Positions 50,721 through 59,651 of a stretch of DNA of 64,000 bases are shown here, one piece after another. Each line of letters starts with the position of its first letter. The stretch's first letter is position 1. The notes beneath the pieces were generated by a model that saw nothing but the letters and a program-made list of their open reading frames with translations, was not told the DNA's origin and made no database searches. Position numbers and translations under genes: made by a program. The stretch is from Pseudomonadota bacterium (lineage in GTDB: Bacteria > Pseudomonadota > Alphaproteobacteria > Rhizobiales > Xanthobacteraceae). The stretch is taken from positions 434,001 to 498,000 of the forward strand of contig JAEYAW010000013.1 in the NCBI GenBank assembly GCA_023404675.1, read 5' to 3'.

Positions 50721-51692
50721 ATGGGTACCAGTGAAGACCTCCGGACAGGCAGCGACGTTGGCGTTGGCGGGCAGGCGAGCCCGGTTCATGGCATCCTGCT
50801 GGCATTTGCCGCCTTTGCCGCGTTTTCCTTCAGCGATGCCAGCGTGAAGCTGATCGAGGGCGCGATTTCGCCCTACGAGTCGGCATTTTTCGGCGCGGTT
50901 TTCGGCCTGGCGGCGCTGCCGTTCCTCGTGCGTCCGGGCGATCGCTGGCGCGATATCTTCCGGACGGCGGATCGCCGGATGTGGCTGTTGCGCTTTGTCG
51001 CCTATCCGGTGGGCGTGATGGGCAGCGTCACCGCCTTCACCCATCTGCCGATGGCCGAAGCCTTTACGCTGATGTTCATTCAGCCGGCCTTTGTCACGAT
51101 CATCTCGATCCTGTTTCTCAAAGAACAGGTCGGTGTGCGGCGCTGGACGGCGGTTATCCTCGGGTTTGTCGGCGTCATCGTCGCGCTTCGGCCGGGATTT
51201 CGTGAACTTTCGATCGGACACCTCGGTGCGCTTCTGGCAGGTCTGGGCGGCGCGGTGTCCGTCATCGCATTCCGCGTGGCTCCAAAGGGCGAGAAGAATA
51301 TTTCACTGTTTGGCGCGGGTCTTCTGGGAGCTCTCGTGCTGTGCAGCCTTGCCATGGGGGCCCATTTTCGATGGCCCACGGCAGAGGAGTGGGGTTTGCT
51401 GGCGGGCTACGGGTTGCTGGCTGCCTTTGCCAACGTGCTTCTCATGCATGCCGTTTTTCGGGCGCCGGCGACTTATGTCGCTCCGGCGCAGTACAGCCAG
51501 ATGCTCTGGGCGCTGCTGCTGGGCTATCTGCTGTTCGGCGATGTGATCGACGCGCCGACGCTGGTCGGGGTTGCACTGATTGTCGGTTCGGGAATTCTCA
51601 TTCTGATCCGCGAGCGCCGCCGGGGCGTTCCGATTCCGCCGGCCGTCGGCAATGCCTATCCCGCCGACGCGTCCTCCCCGTCAGAAAGCTGA
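50721..51692 (+). CDS. DMT superfamily (EamA) transporter
   Basis: The 323-residue transporter has ten helices in two EamA repeats. The first includes 'ILLAFAAFAAFSFSDASVKLI' and 'AEAFTLMFIQPAFVTIISILFLKEQVG'; the second ends 'QMLWALLLGYLLFGDVIDAPTLVG'. Members export amino acids or metabolites. ATG 50721 is used, and the polar N terminus has about 20 residues. A cyanate-permease-like MFS gene follows 66 bases downstream. Confidence 0.9.
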   Translation: MGTSEDLRTGSDVGVGGQASPVHGILLAFAAFAAFSFSDASVKLIEGAISPYESAFFGAVFGLAALPFLVRPGDRWRDIFRTADRRMWLLRFVAYPVGVMGSVTAFTHLPMAEAFTLMFIQPAFVTIISILFLKEQVGVRRWTAVILGFVGVIVALRPGFRELSIGHLGALLAGLGGAVSVIAFRVAPKGEKNISLFGAGLLGALVLCSLAMGAHFRWPTAEEWGLLAGYGLLAAFANVLLMHAVFRAPATYVAPAQYSQMLWALLLGYLLFGDVIDAPTLVGVALIVGSGILILIRERRRGVPIPPAVGNAYPADASSPSES

Positions 51693-51758
51693 GGCGATGT
51701 TGACCGATCGTTGTTGCCCCGGGGCTCCGGGCCGGGCCCGGCTGCCGGAGCTGCGCCC

Positions 51759-53015
51759 GTGCTGAAAGTGAGCGAGGAGGCGGGGACGCGAAGTCCGACG
51801 GAAGGCAGGTTCAGACAGCCCGACCGCTCCGGAGGCGCGGCCGCGTCAACGCTGGTCTTGCTCGCCCTTGTCGCGCTGGCGCTGAATTTGCGCAGTCCGC
51901 TGATCGCTGTTCCGACGGTGATCGGCCAGATTCGTGAAGATCTGGGAATCGATGTGGCGGTGGCCGGCCTGCTGACCAGCATTCCGGTGCTGTGTTTCGG
52001 CGTGCTCAGCCCGCTGGCATCGCTGCTGATCGGCCGCACGGGCATCCGGGCCGCGATCTTCGCGAGCCTGACCGGGGCGGGTGTCGGTCTGGTGCTGCGG
52101 CCCTATACCGGACTGGATGGCATGCTGGGCGGCACGCTGCTGATCGGAGCCTCGCTGGCGATCGGCAACATCGTGAGCCTGATGGTGATCGCCCGCGATT
52201 TTCCGAAGCGTATGGCCATGGTCACCGGCATTTATACCGCGGCGCTCAACGTCGGCACGATGCTCACCGGAGCATTGACCGCGCCACTGGCGGCCGTCAC
52301 CGGCTGGCAGGTGGCGCTGGCAAGCTGGGTCTGGATGGCGGTGCTGGCGATCCTGCTGTGGATCTGGGTGGGTTATCGCCGCCGCAAACAGCCGAAGCCG
52401 GATTCGCTGTCAGTGAGCGGTGTCGCGCAGCCCGGACTCGGGCTTGCATTGTGGCGCAGGCCCATTGTCTGGTTGCTGTCGCTGGCTTTGACGATTCACC
52501 TGTTCGTCTACTACGCGATCACGGCGTGGCTGCCGGCCTATCTGGTCGAGGTCGACGGCATGAGCCCGACCCGCGCCGGCTTCGTGGCGTCTGCGTTTCA
52601 GGTACTTGCCCTTGTCGGCTCCTTCGCTGTGCCGCTTCTGGCGCGATACGTCCCGCTCGGCCCGCAACTGATCGGGATGGGGCTGTTGTGGATGGCGACG
52701 CCTCTCGGGATGCTCCTGATACCGCACCAATGGCCGCTGTGGTCGTTCACCGGCGGCATGGCCCAGGGCGGAGCCTTTGTGGTGGTCTTCATGCTGATCC
52801 TGCAGAACGCCGCGGATCTGAATGACAATCGCCGGCTTTCCTCGGTCGTTCAGGGCGTTGGCTATACACTGGCTTCTCTTGGCCCGATGGTGGTCGGGGT
52901 TCTGCACGAAGCCTTTGGCCGTTGGAACGAAGCGTATCTTCTGCTCGCGGCGCTGTCTGCCGTGCTGGCCGCCAGCGGCTTCGCCGTCATACGGGTTCGA
53001 AAGCCCGAAAGTTGA
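51759..53015 (+). CDS. MFS transporter, CynX/NimT (cyanate permease-like) family
   Basis: The product has about 418 residues and 12 helices. 'ALNLRSPLIAVPTVIGQIREDLG' and 'GLLTSIPVLCFGVLSPLASLLIGRTG' are typical of the CynX/NimT group, as is 'YYAITAWLPAYLVEVDGMSPTRAG'. Members move cyanate, nitroimidazoles or unknown small compounds. I prefer GTG 51759 with GGAG 8 bases upstream; TTG 51711 would add 16 residues. No cyanase gene is near. Confidence 0.83.
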   Translation: MLKVSEEAGTRSPTEGRFRQPDRSGGAAASTLVLLALVALALNLRSPLIAVPTVIGQIREDLGIDVAVAGLLTSIPVLCFGVLSPLASLLIGRTGIRAAIFASLTGAGVGLVLRPYTGLDGMLGGTLLIGASLAIGNIVSLMVIARDFPKRMAMVTGIYTAALNVGTMLTGALTAPLAAVTGWQVALASWVWMAVLAILLWIWVGYRRRKQPKPDSLSVSGVAQPGLGLALWRRPIVWLLSLALTIHLFVYYAITAWLPAYLVEVDGMSPTRAGFVASAFQVLALVGSFAVPLLARYVPLGPQLIGMGLLWMATPLGMLLIPHQWPLWSFTGGMAQGGAFVVVFMLILQNAADLNDNRRLSSVVQGVGYTLASLGPMVVGVLHEAFGRWNEAYLLLAALSAVLAASGFAVIRVRKPES

Positions 53016-53047
53016 GACCGTCGTCGCGAGACCCGATCAGGAGCGGC

Positions 53048-53983
53048 TTATGGCTGCCGCGTTGACGGGCCGTTCAGAAAATCGAAGTGAAAGCCGTCCG
53101 ATGCGCTGACAATGCGGCCAGCCGTCCCGCGCTCGAAATGCGCGGGAATGATGATCGTGTCGCTGTCGCTGTGAGTCTCAAGAAAGCGTCGCCGGGCGAG
53201 GCGACTGGCCTGCGGATCCTCGCAGAAGCGGCTTGAGAGATCGGGCTCGCGCACCTGGATCGGATGGTGCATCACGTCGCCGCTGAACACCAGATGGGTG
53301 CCCTCTCGTTCGAGGTGGATGGCGACATGCCCCACGGAATGCCCCGGTGTCGGTTCGAGCCGCAATCCTTCGAACAGATCGGCGTCGTCGTCGACGATCC
53401 ATGCGAGACCGGAGTCCACCACGGGAGCAACGCTGTCGGCAAAGACCGGTCCGTCGGGACTGTCGCGGCCGGCGGCGTATTCGCGCTGCCAGTGCGTAAA
53501 CTCGGTGCGGCCGAATACATAGCGCGCGTTGGGAAAGGTCGGGACCCAGCGCCCATCCTCGAAGCGCGTATTCCATCCCACGTGATCGACGTGAAGGTGC
53601 GTGCAGACCACCAGATCGATATCGTCGAAGCGCAGCCCGGATCGCCGGAAATTGTCGGCCCATGGACTCTGGAGCCTGTGAAAAGCCGGCACGGTCCGGG
53701 ATTTGCAGTCGCCCACACAGGTGTCGATCAGGACGTTGCGGCCTCCGATCCGCACCAGGTTCGATTGCCGGATCATGGCCAGAAGGTCGCGCTGTGGATC
53801 GTAGAGATCTGGACTCATCCATCCCTGATGACGCGCAACGATGTCTCGGGTGACGGCGGGAAGCAAAAAATCCGGCCGGTAACGGTGGCCGGATATTTCC
53901 TCGATGCCGTCAACCGAGATGCCGGGAAACCGCAGATTCAGCATGGCGTGTGCGTCGCCGGACGAGCGCTGCAGGCGCGCCAT
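53048..53983 (-). CDS. MBL-fold metallo-hydrolase
   Basis: The 311-residue product has the zinc-binding motif 'THLHVDHVGW' (H129, H131, D133, H134), a further His in 'PTPGHSVGHVAIH', and the bridging Asp in 'VFSGDVMHHPIQ'. 'DTCVGDCKSRTVP' precedes the motif, as in quorum-quenching-lactonase and AttM-like relatives, though lactonase activity is not shown. A second possible start lies at 53944. It is convergent with the MFS gene and divergent from the next binding protein. Confidence 0.9.
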   Translation of the reverse strand: MARLQRSSGDAHAMLNLRFPGISVDGIEEISGHRYRPDFLLPAVTRDIVARHQGWMSPDLYDPQRDLLAMIRQSNLVRIGGRNVLIDTCVGDCKSRTVPAFHRLQSPWADNFRRSGLRFDDIDLVVCTHLHVDHVGWNTRFEDGRWVPTFPNARYVFGRTEFTHWQREYAAGRDSPDGPVFADSVAPVVDSGLAWIVDDDADLFEGLRLEPTPGHSVGHVAIHLEREGTHLVFSGDVMHHPIQVREPDLSSRFCEDPQASRLARRRFLETHSDSDTIIIPAHFERGTAGRIVSASDGFHFDFLNGPSTRQP

Positions 53984-54086
53984 CGCGAGTGGTGAACGTC
54001 GGCCGGGAACGGTGAAGGCGGGCGGTGCATCTGATGATCGGTCCGGAAAGTATGAAGGAAGCAGCGGAGAATTTCGAGAATATATG

Positions 54087-54110
54087 TATTGTTGACAATA
54101 TTGAAAATAT
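54087..54110. promoter_or_regulatory. Overlapping inverted repeats in an AT-rich promoter region
   Basis: TATTGT-TG-ACAATA (54087-54100) overlaps ATATT-GAA-AATAT (54098-54110). A TTGACA (54092-54097) in the same place could be a -35 element. It lies 130-155 bases upstream of the binding-protein start and could control it or the divergent MBL gene. Confidence 0.45.
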
Positions 54111-54241
54111 CGATTTTTCTTCCATTGTCATGCGTGGGGTCGATAACGGCAAATGCCTGACCACGATCCGTGCGCATCGCCTTGAGCAATGGGCCGCGGT
54201 GACGCGACAAATCGTTTCAACAAGCTGGGATGGAATCCGAC

Positions 54242-55201
54242 ATGACGAGATTGAAGTCTCTGGGCAGGATCATTGGCGCGGCGGTGGCGTTGTTTGCCTT
54301 CACCAGCTTTGCGGCGGCTCAGAATCTCCGCGTCAACTACATTCCGATCATCGACGTGACGCCGCTGTTCGCCGCGATCGACCAGGGTTACTTCAAGGAT
54401 GAGGGCATCAATATCGTTCTGACCCCGTCCACCGGCGGTGCCGCCGGCATTCCGGGCCTGATGGCCGGGGCCTACGACGTGATGTTCGGTAACGTGGTGT
54501 CGACGGCCATAGCCGAGCAGCAGGGCTTCAAGCTCGTGGTCGTCGGAGCTTCGACAAAGCTCGATCCGGAAGCTCCCAATACGTCGGGCATCGTCGCGCG
54601 CGCGGCGGACGGTATCAAAGGCGGCAAGGATCTTGAGGGCAAGACGGTCGCAGTGAACACCCGCAACAACGTGATCTGGCTTTTCGCGCGCGCCTGGATC
54701 GCCAAGACCGGCGGCGACCCGAACAAGGTGACATTCAAGGAGGTGCCGTTCCCGCAGATGCTGGACGCGCTGCGCGGCAAGCAGGTGGACGCGGCCTTCA
54801 TGGTCGATCCGTTCATGACTGCCGCGGCCTCCGACAAGGAGACGTTCAGCTACATCGCCTCGCCCTATAAGGAAGTGCAGCCGGGCGTCGAGATTGGCCA
54901 CTACATCACAACGAGAGACTATCTCGACAAGAACAAGGACTTGCTGGCGAAGTTCAGCCGCGCCTATCGGAAGGGCGTGGTCTGGTACAACAGCAATCTG
55001 CAGAATCCGGAGCTGGTGAGGATCATCTCGGGCTTCACCAAGATGCAGCCCGAGCAGGTCGCCAAGCTCAGCCTGCAAAAAATGGCTGAGGTTGTCGACC
55101 CTGATACGGTCGCCGTGACCATGAAGCTGATGAAGGACAACGGCCTGCTCACCCGCGATATCGATGTGCGCGGGATGACCGATCCGAATGCGATGAAGTA
55201 A
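54242..55201 (+). CDS. ABC substrate-binding protein, SsuA/NMT1 type
   Basis: The 319-residue type II receptor has a signal peptide ending 'FTSFAAAQNLR' and then 'VNYIPIIDVTPLFAAIDQGYFKDEGINI', the start typical of nitrate/sulfonate/taurine/pyrimidine receptors. 'GAYDVMFGNVVSTAIAEQQG' and 'GKQVDAAFMVDPFM' follow. An ATG at 54230 would add four residues. No permease adjoins it; the ATPase and permease at 58.9-60.5 kb, which have their own receptor, may be shared. Confidence 0.88.
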   Translation: MTRLKSLGRIIGAAVALFAFTSFAAAQNLRVNYIPIIDVTPLFAAIDQGYFKDEGINIVLTPSTGGAAGIPGLMAGAYDVMFGNVVSTAIAEQQGFKLVVVGASTKLDPEAPNTSGIVARAADGIKGGKDLEGKTVAVNTRNNVIWLFARAWIAKTGGDPNKVTFKEVPFPQMLDALRGKQVDAAFMVDPFMTAAASDKETFSYIASPYKEVQPGVEIGHYITTRDYLDKNKDLLAKFSRAYRKGVVWYNSNLQNPELVRIISGFTKMQPEQVAKLSLQKMAEVVDPDTVAVTMKLMKDNGLLTRDIDVRGMTDPNAMK

Positions 55202-55266
55202 CGCCGGCGCTCCGGCTGGCTGCGGCGCCTGATTGAGAGGGATGGAGCGGCGTTGTCGAAGCCGCT

Positions 55267-56115
55267 CTATCCCAGTCCACGTCCGCTCATCATCTCGAAC
55301 AGGCGGCGGGCGATCGGGTTGGCGCTCAGGCTGCCGAGATAGAGATAGAAGTTGACATCCGGCATCGCCGGCAAGCCATCCGCATTCACCAGGACCCGGA
55401 ATTCGGAGCTGAGCATTTCGACCGAGCGCGCCGTAATGCCGAGCCCGGCGCGCACCGCCGCGCGAATTCCCGCAAGCGAAGGCGAAATGAAGTTGATGCG
55501 GTAGGGCATGCGCGCCCGCTCCAGCGCGTCGATCGCCAGCGAGCGGAACAGGCTCGGCTCATCATGCAGGACGAGCGGGAGTGGAAGTCCCTGGTCCAGC
55601 CGGAAGTCGGCCGCGCTGATCCACACCGTCGGCACGGTTCGCAGCACGATGCTGGTGTGCGCGGGATCGTTGATGGTCGAGACCGTCATGTCGATCTCGC
55701 CCTGTTTCAAGGCCTGCATCAGAAAGGCGCTGCGTGCGACGTGGATGACCACGCGCACATTGGGATAGGTCGCGGAGAAACGCTGCAGCAGCATCGGCAG
55801 CATGGTGTCGGTGGCATCGTCCGGTGCGCCGAGCCGGATGTCGCCCTGGATCGCGGGCGTCGACAGACTCTCGCAGGCCTCATCGTGCAACGAGAGAATT
55901 TTGCGGCCATATTCATAAAGCCGCAGGCCGTCCTCGGTGAGGCGTTTGCTGCGCCCGGACTTGAAGAAAAGCGGGCGGCCGATGCTTGCCTCCAGCTTCT
56001 GGATTCGCTGCGTGATGGCGGGCTGGCTGCGATGAACGCCGCCCGCGGCAGCCGCAAACGAGCCCTGTTCGACAATGGCCACGAAGGCGCGGAGGGATGC
56101 GAGGTCCAGGATCAT
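55267..56115 (-). CDS. LysR family transcriptional regulator
   Basis: The 282-residue regulator has the N-terminal winged helix 'LRAFVAIVEQGSFAAAAGGVHRSQPAITQRI' and a C-terminal effector domain. LysR proteins usually activate a divergent operon in response to a pathway intermediate. It is divergent from the flavin monooxygenase gene by 100 bases. No Shine-Dalgarno sequence precedes the ATG; an inverted repeat ends 4 bases before it, so the mRNA may be leaderless or self-repressed. Confidence 0.94.
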   Translation of the reverse strand: MILDLASLRAFVAIVEQGSFAAAAGGVHRSQPAITQRIQKLEASIGRPLFFKSGRSKRLTEDGLRLYEYGRKILSLHDEACESLSTPAIQGDIRLGAPDDATDTMLPMLLQRFSATYPNVRVVIHVARSAFLMQALKQGEIDMTVSTINDPAHTSIVLRTVPTVWISAADFRLDQGLPLPLVLHDEPSLFRSLAIDALERARMPYRINFISPSLAGIRAAVRAGLGITARSVEMLSSEFRVLVNADGLPAMPDVNFYLYLGSLSANPIARRLFEMMSGRGLG

Positions 56116-56118
56116 TAC

Positions 56119-56138
56119 ATTAGAATATCTTATCTAAT
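56119..56138. promoter_or_regulatory. LysR-type operator candidate
   Basis: ATTAGAATATCTTATCTAAT has perfect 6-base arms ATTAGA/TCTAAT and an AT-rich centre, in the 100-base gap between lysR and the monooxygenase gene. It fits the T-N11-A type of LysR box. Confidence 0.6.
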
Positions 56139-56215
56139 CCATGTCGCAAATCTTTCTTGTTGTTTGGCTACTAGCCGCTAGCTTACGTACGATGCATGAG
56201 CTTGAAGGCTAATTA

Positions 56216-57610
56216 ATGGGCAGTTCTGCACAAAAACTCGACGCGCATGATGCCCGCCGCAAGCGGATTGCTGTAATCGGCGCCGGGCCCGCCGGTCTGG
56301 TCACTGCAAAAACTCTTATACAACGTGGGGCGGACGTCGTCGTTTATGAACGTGGGAATGCGGTCGGCGGAACCTGGCGCTGGGGCGCGGAAAACGGCCG
56401 CCAGTTCCTGTACAAGAACCTGCATATCAACACATCAAAACGCCTCACGGCATTTGAGGGATATCCATTTCCGGCTGATACGCAGCCGATTCCCGACCAT
56501 CGCGATATGGCCCGCTATATGCAAGGCTACGCCGAGCGTTTTTCGCTGCTGGATCGCACGCGGCTGAACACATCGGTCGAGAGCGTCGTGCGAGTCGAGG
56601 GTGCCCCGCGGCGCTGGGTGGTGCGCTCCAGCGACGGCGACGAGGCCATTTACGATGCGGTGGTTGTGTGTACCGGACCCTTCAATCGTCCGCAGCATGT
56701 CCCCGAGTTCGCGGACTTTGGTGGTGAGTATGTGCATTCGGCGGATTATCGCGAGCCCGGTGCGTATGTGGGCAAGCGGGTCTGCATCGTGGGTGCCGGG
56801 AACAGTGCCGTCGACATCGCCAGCGACATCTGCACCACGGCGGATCGCGTCGTTTTGATCGCGCGCTCGCCCGTGTTCGTGTTGCCGCACACCATTTTCG
56901 GTGTGAACTTCAACGATGTGTCGCGCGCGCTGCAGGCGTGGTGGATCCCCTCGGGACTTCGCCGTCGCATATCGCGGACGCTGGTGCGTATCGTTCACGG
57001 CCGCATGACGGATCATGGTTTTCGGCCGCTCACTCATCGGGTGCACGGCACCATCAGTTCGACCATCATTCAGGATATTCTGTTTCGCCGTGTTGTGGTG
57101 AAGAACGGCATCACGGCGATCAATGGCCAGAACCTGGAATTTTCGGACGGCACGTCCGAACAGTTCGACGCGCTAATCGCCGCGACCGGCTTCGTGACGG
57201 AGTTTCCATTCTTGCCGCAGGGGGCGGTCGCCGGGCAGGGCAATCGCCTGTCGCTCTACAACCGCATCGTACCGCCGGGGCAGCCGGGCCTGTATTTCGT
57301 CGGCATGATCAACATCGATACGCCGATCAATTTCGCGTGCGAGCGTCAGGCCAAGTGGATCGCCGAGGTGGAATTAAAAGGCGCGATGCTGCCTGATGTC
57401 GCGGAGATGCAGCGTTCCATCGCGCAGAAGAATGCGTGGGTGCGCAAGCACTATGGGGAAGCCGCGCGCCACTCTGTGCAGGAGGAAAGCAAGATCTACT
57501 ATCGCGAACTCGATCGGTCGCTGCGGTGCGCGTTACGGCGCCGGCATCTGGCGAGCTCGGCCTCGCGCCATGAATCTGAACTGGGAGCCGCCTCGAATGC
57601 GAGCGTATGA
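56216..57610 (+). CDS. Flavin-containing monooxygenase (FMO, class B)
   Basis: The 464-residue enzyme has FAD motif 'GAGPAG' (22-27), 'GGTWRWG' (51-57) and the FMO fingerprint F-x-G-x3-H-x3-Y-R (F168 to R179). The NADPH site is 'GAGNSA' (193-198), and the late ATG motif is 'IAATGF'. FMOs oxygenate soft nucleophiles such as amines or sulfides; Baeyer-Villiger reactions are also known. It is divergent from lysR, which probably controls it. The C-terminal 50 residues are Arg/Ser-rich and unlike the core. Confidence 0.93.
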   Translation: MGSSAQKLDAHDARRKRIAVIGAGPAGLVTAKTLIQRGADVVVYERGNAVGGTWRWGAENGRQFLYKNLHINTSKRLTAFEGYPFPADTQPIPDHRDMARYMQGYAERFSLLDRTRLNTSVESVVRVEGAPRRWVVRSSDGDEAIYDAVVVCTGPFNRPQHVPEFADFGGEYVHSADYREPGAYVGKRVCIVGAGNSAVDIASDICTTADRVVLIARSPVFVLPHTIFGVNFNDVSRALQAWWIPSGLRRRISRTLVRIVHGRMTDHGFRPLTHRVHGTISSTIIQDILFRRVVVKNGITAINGQNLEFSDGTSEQFDALIAATGFVTEFPFLPQGAVAGQGNRLSLYNRIVPPGQPGLYFVGMINIDTPINFACERQAKWIAEVELKGAMLPDVAEMQRSIAQKNAWVRKHYGEAARHSVQEESKIYYRELDRSLRCALRRRHLASSASRHESELGAASNASV

Positions 57611-57822
57611 ACGGCAGAAGTGCATTCATTCCGGCTCCGGTGCAGGAATTGAAACGCATCTCTGTTCTCCCGGCGAATTTCGGAACCTGAATCCGCCGCG
57701 AGCAGGATAAACGAGGGCTGAAGAAAACGCTGAGGGAAGAAGCACCGGGACTGGATTTCCGCCTGAAGCGGAGTGTTCTGCGAGGTTACATGTTCAACAA
57801 CGGATCGAAAAGGGGCCTATCG

Positions 57823-58854
57823 ATGCAGTCTTCACGCCGACTGAAAGTGAACCGCCGTGGTGTTCTCGGCGGCCTTGCCGCTGTTCCTCTTCTGCTCGCG
57901 GGCGCTCTGCCGGCTGCGGCGGAAAGTCTGACGCCGGTGACGGCGCGCATGGATACCTTCTTCTACGGCTCCCACGTGCCGATTCTGCTCGGCATCGTCG
58001 ACGGCATCTACAAGAAGCATGGTCTTGACGTGACGGCGCAGACCGGCCGCGGCTCGGCGAACACCATTCAGACGGTGGCGGCCGGAACGGATCAGTTCGG
58101 TTTTGCCGACGGCGGCACGCTGGTGAAGTTCGTTGCGCAGGGCCTCAAGGCCAAGCAGATCGTCGGCATTCTCGAGGTCAACCCCTCGATCATCCTTGCC
58201 ATGCCCGAGAGCGGCATCAAGACGCCGAAGGACCTCAACGGCAAGACCGGCGGGTTCGGTGTCGGCTCCGCGCCGGAACAGCTGTTCCCGGCTTTCGCCA
58301 AGGGCACCGGCGTCGATGTCGCGTCGATCAAGAAGGTCAGCACCGATCTGCCGACCCGCGACAACCTGTTCATGCAGAAGCAGATCGATTTCTCGTTCGG
58401 CTACAACGTGACACAGCTCCCGTTGATGCAGGAGAAGTGCAACTGCACGCTCAACGTGATCCGCTATGCCGACAATGGCATCACGGCCATCAGCAACGGC
58501 ATCATGGTTGGTGACGACTACGCGGCGAAGAACCCGGAAATCGTGAAAAAGTTCGCGCAGGCAACCGTTGAAGCGATCGAGCTGGCGGTGAAACAGCCTG
58601 AGAAGGGCGTCGACGCGTTCTTTGCCTACGCCAAGGAAACCAAGCTGAGCCGTCCGGTGGTGATGAACCAGTGGATGGAGACGATCAAGCTGCTGCAGAC
58701 CCCGGCGGTCAAGGGCAAGCCCTATGGCGTGACCTCTCCGGAGGACTGGCAGAAGACCATCGACATTCTGACGGAATACGCGGAACTGCCCAAGGGCGTC
58801 GTCACCCCGGAGAAGGTGGCCACCAACGAATACCTCGTGGGCGGCGGAAAATGA
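57823..58854 (+). CDS. ABC substrate-binding protein, NMT1/THI5-like
   Basis: This type II receptor has 343 residues from ATG 57823, which follows AGGGG; ATG 57790 after GAGG is an alternative. The N terminus 'SSRRLKVNRRGVLGGLAAVPLLLAG' has paired arginines and may use the Tat pathway. The mature part begins 'TARMDTFFYGSHVPILLGIVDGIYKKHGLDV'. It has 'EKCNCTLN' with a Cys pair. It overlaps the ATPase gene by 4 bases and is the receptor of that transporter. Confidence 0.9.
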   Translation: MQSSRRLKVNRRGVLGGLAAVPLLLAGALPAAAESLTPVTARMDTFFYGSHVPILLGIVDGIYKKHGLDVTAQTGRGSANTIQTVAAGTDQFGFADGGTLVKFVAQGLKAKQIVGILEVNPSIILAMPESGIKTPKDLNGKTGGFGVGSAPEQLFPAFAKGTGVDVASIKKVSTDLPTRDNLFMQKQIDFSFGYNVTQLPLMQEKCNCTLNVIRYADNGITAISNGIMVGDDYAAKNPEIVKKFAQATVEAIELAVKQPEKGVDAFFAYAKETKLSRPVVMNQWMETIKLLQTPAVKGKPYGVTSPEDWQKTIDILTEYAELPKGVVTPEKVATNEYLVGGGK

Positions 58855-59651
58855 GTGACGGTTTCGCCATCGAGGAGCGGCCGCTGATCGATGTCCGTGG
58901 CGTAGCGAAGAACTACGACACGGACAGCGGTCCGATCCAGGCCCTGTCGAGCGTGACGCTGAAGATCCGGAAGGGAGAATTCATCTCCCTTCTCGGCCCC
59001 AGCGGCTGTGGAAAAACGACGTTGATGTCGTTGATCGCAGGACTTGCCACGCCGAGCGAAGGCGAGGTGCGCATCAACGACAAGACGATTCAGGACCCCT
59101 ACACGAATCTCGGAATTGTCTTTCAAAACGCCGAGCTGCTGGAGTGGCGCACGGCGCTGCAGAACATTCTTCTGCAGATGGAGATTCGCGGGCTGAAGGT
59201 GCGGGAGTATGAGCCCGTCGCGCGGCAACTCCTCGCTCAGGTCGGCCTGAAGGGATTCGAAGGCAAGTATCCCGATGAACTGTCCGGCGGCATGAAGCAG
59301 CGCGTGGCGCTGTGCCGTGCGCTGATTCACGATCCGGACATTCTGCTGATGGACGAGCCGTTCGGCGCGCTCGACGCGATGACGCGCGACCAGATGAACG
59401 CCGACGTGCAGCGCATCTGGATGCAGTCCCGGAAAACCGCGATTCTGGTCACGCACAGCATCGACGAAGCGGTGTTCATGTCGGATCGTGTTATCGTCAT
59501 GAGCGCCAGGCCTGCGTCTGTTGCGGAGGAGGTCGTGATCGACCTGCCTCGTCCGCGAACGCTCGATGTGCGGGACACGCCCGAGTTCAATGCCTACACC
59601 GCCCGGATCCGGGCGCGTTTCAAGCAACTCGGAGTTTTCTCGAATGACTGA
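58851..59651 (+). CDS. ABC transporter ATP-binding protein, SsuB/TauB type
   Basis: The 266-residue ATPase has Walker A 'GPSGCGKTT', Q-loop 'GIVFQNAELLEW', signature 'LSGGMKQRVALCRAL' and Walker B 'ILLMDEPFGALD'. It starts at ATG 58851 inside the receptor stop (ATGA) and overlaps the permease gene by 8 bases. It belongs to the nitrate/sulfonate/taurine importer class. Confidence 0.95.
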   Translation: MSDGFAIEERPLIDVRGVAKNYDTDSGPIQALSSVTLKIRKGEFISLLGPSGCGKTTLMSLIAGLATPSEGEVRINDKTIQDPYTNLGIVFQNAELLEWRTALQNILLQMEIRGLKVREYEPVARQLLAQVGLKGFEGKYPDELSGGMKQRVALCRALIHDPDILLMDEPFGALDAMTRDQMNADVQRIWMQSRKTAILVTHSIDEAVFMSDRVIVMSARPASVAEEVVIDLPRPRTLDVRDTPEFNAYTARIRARFKQLGVFSND

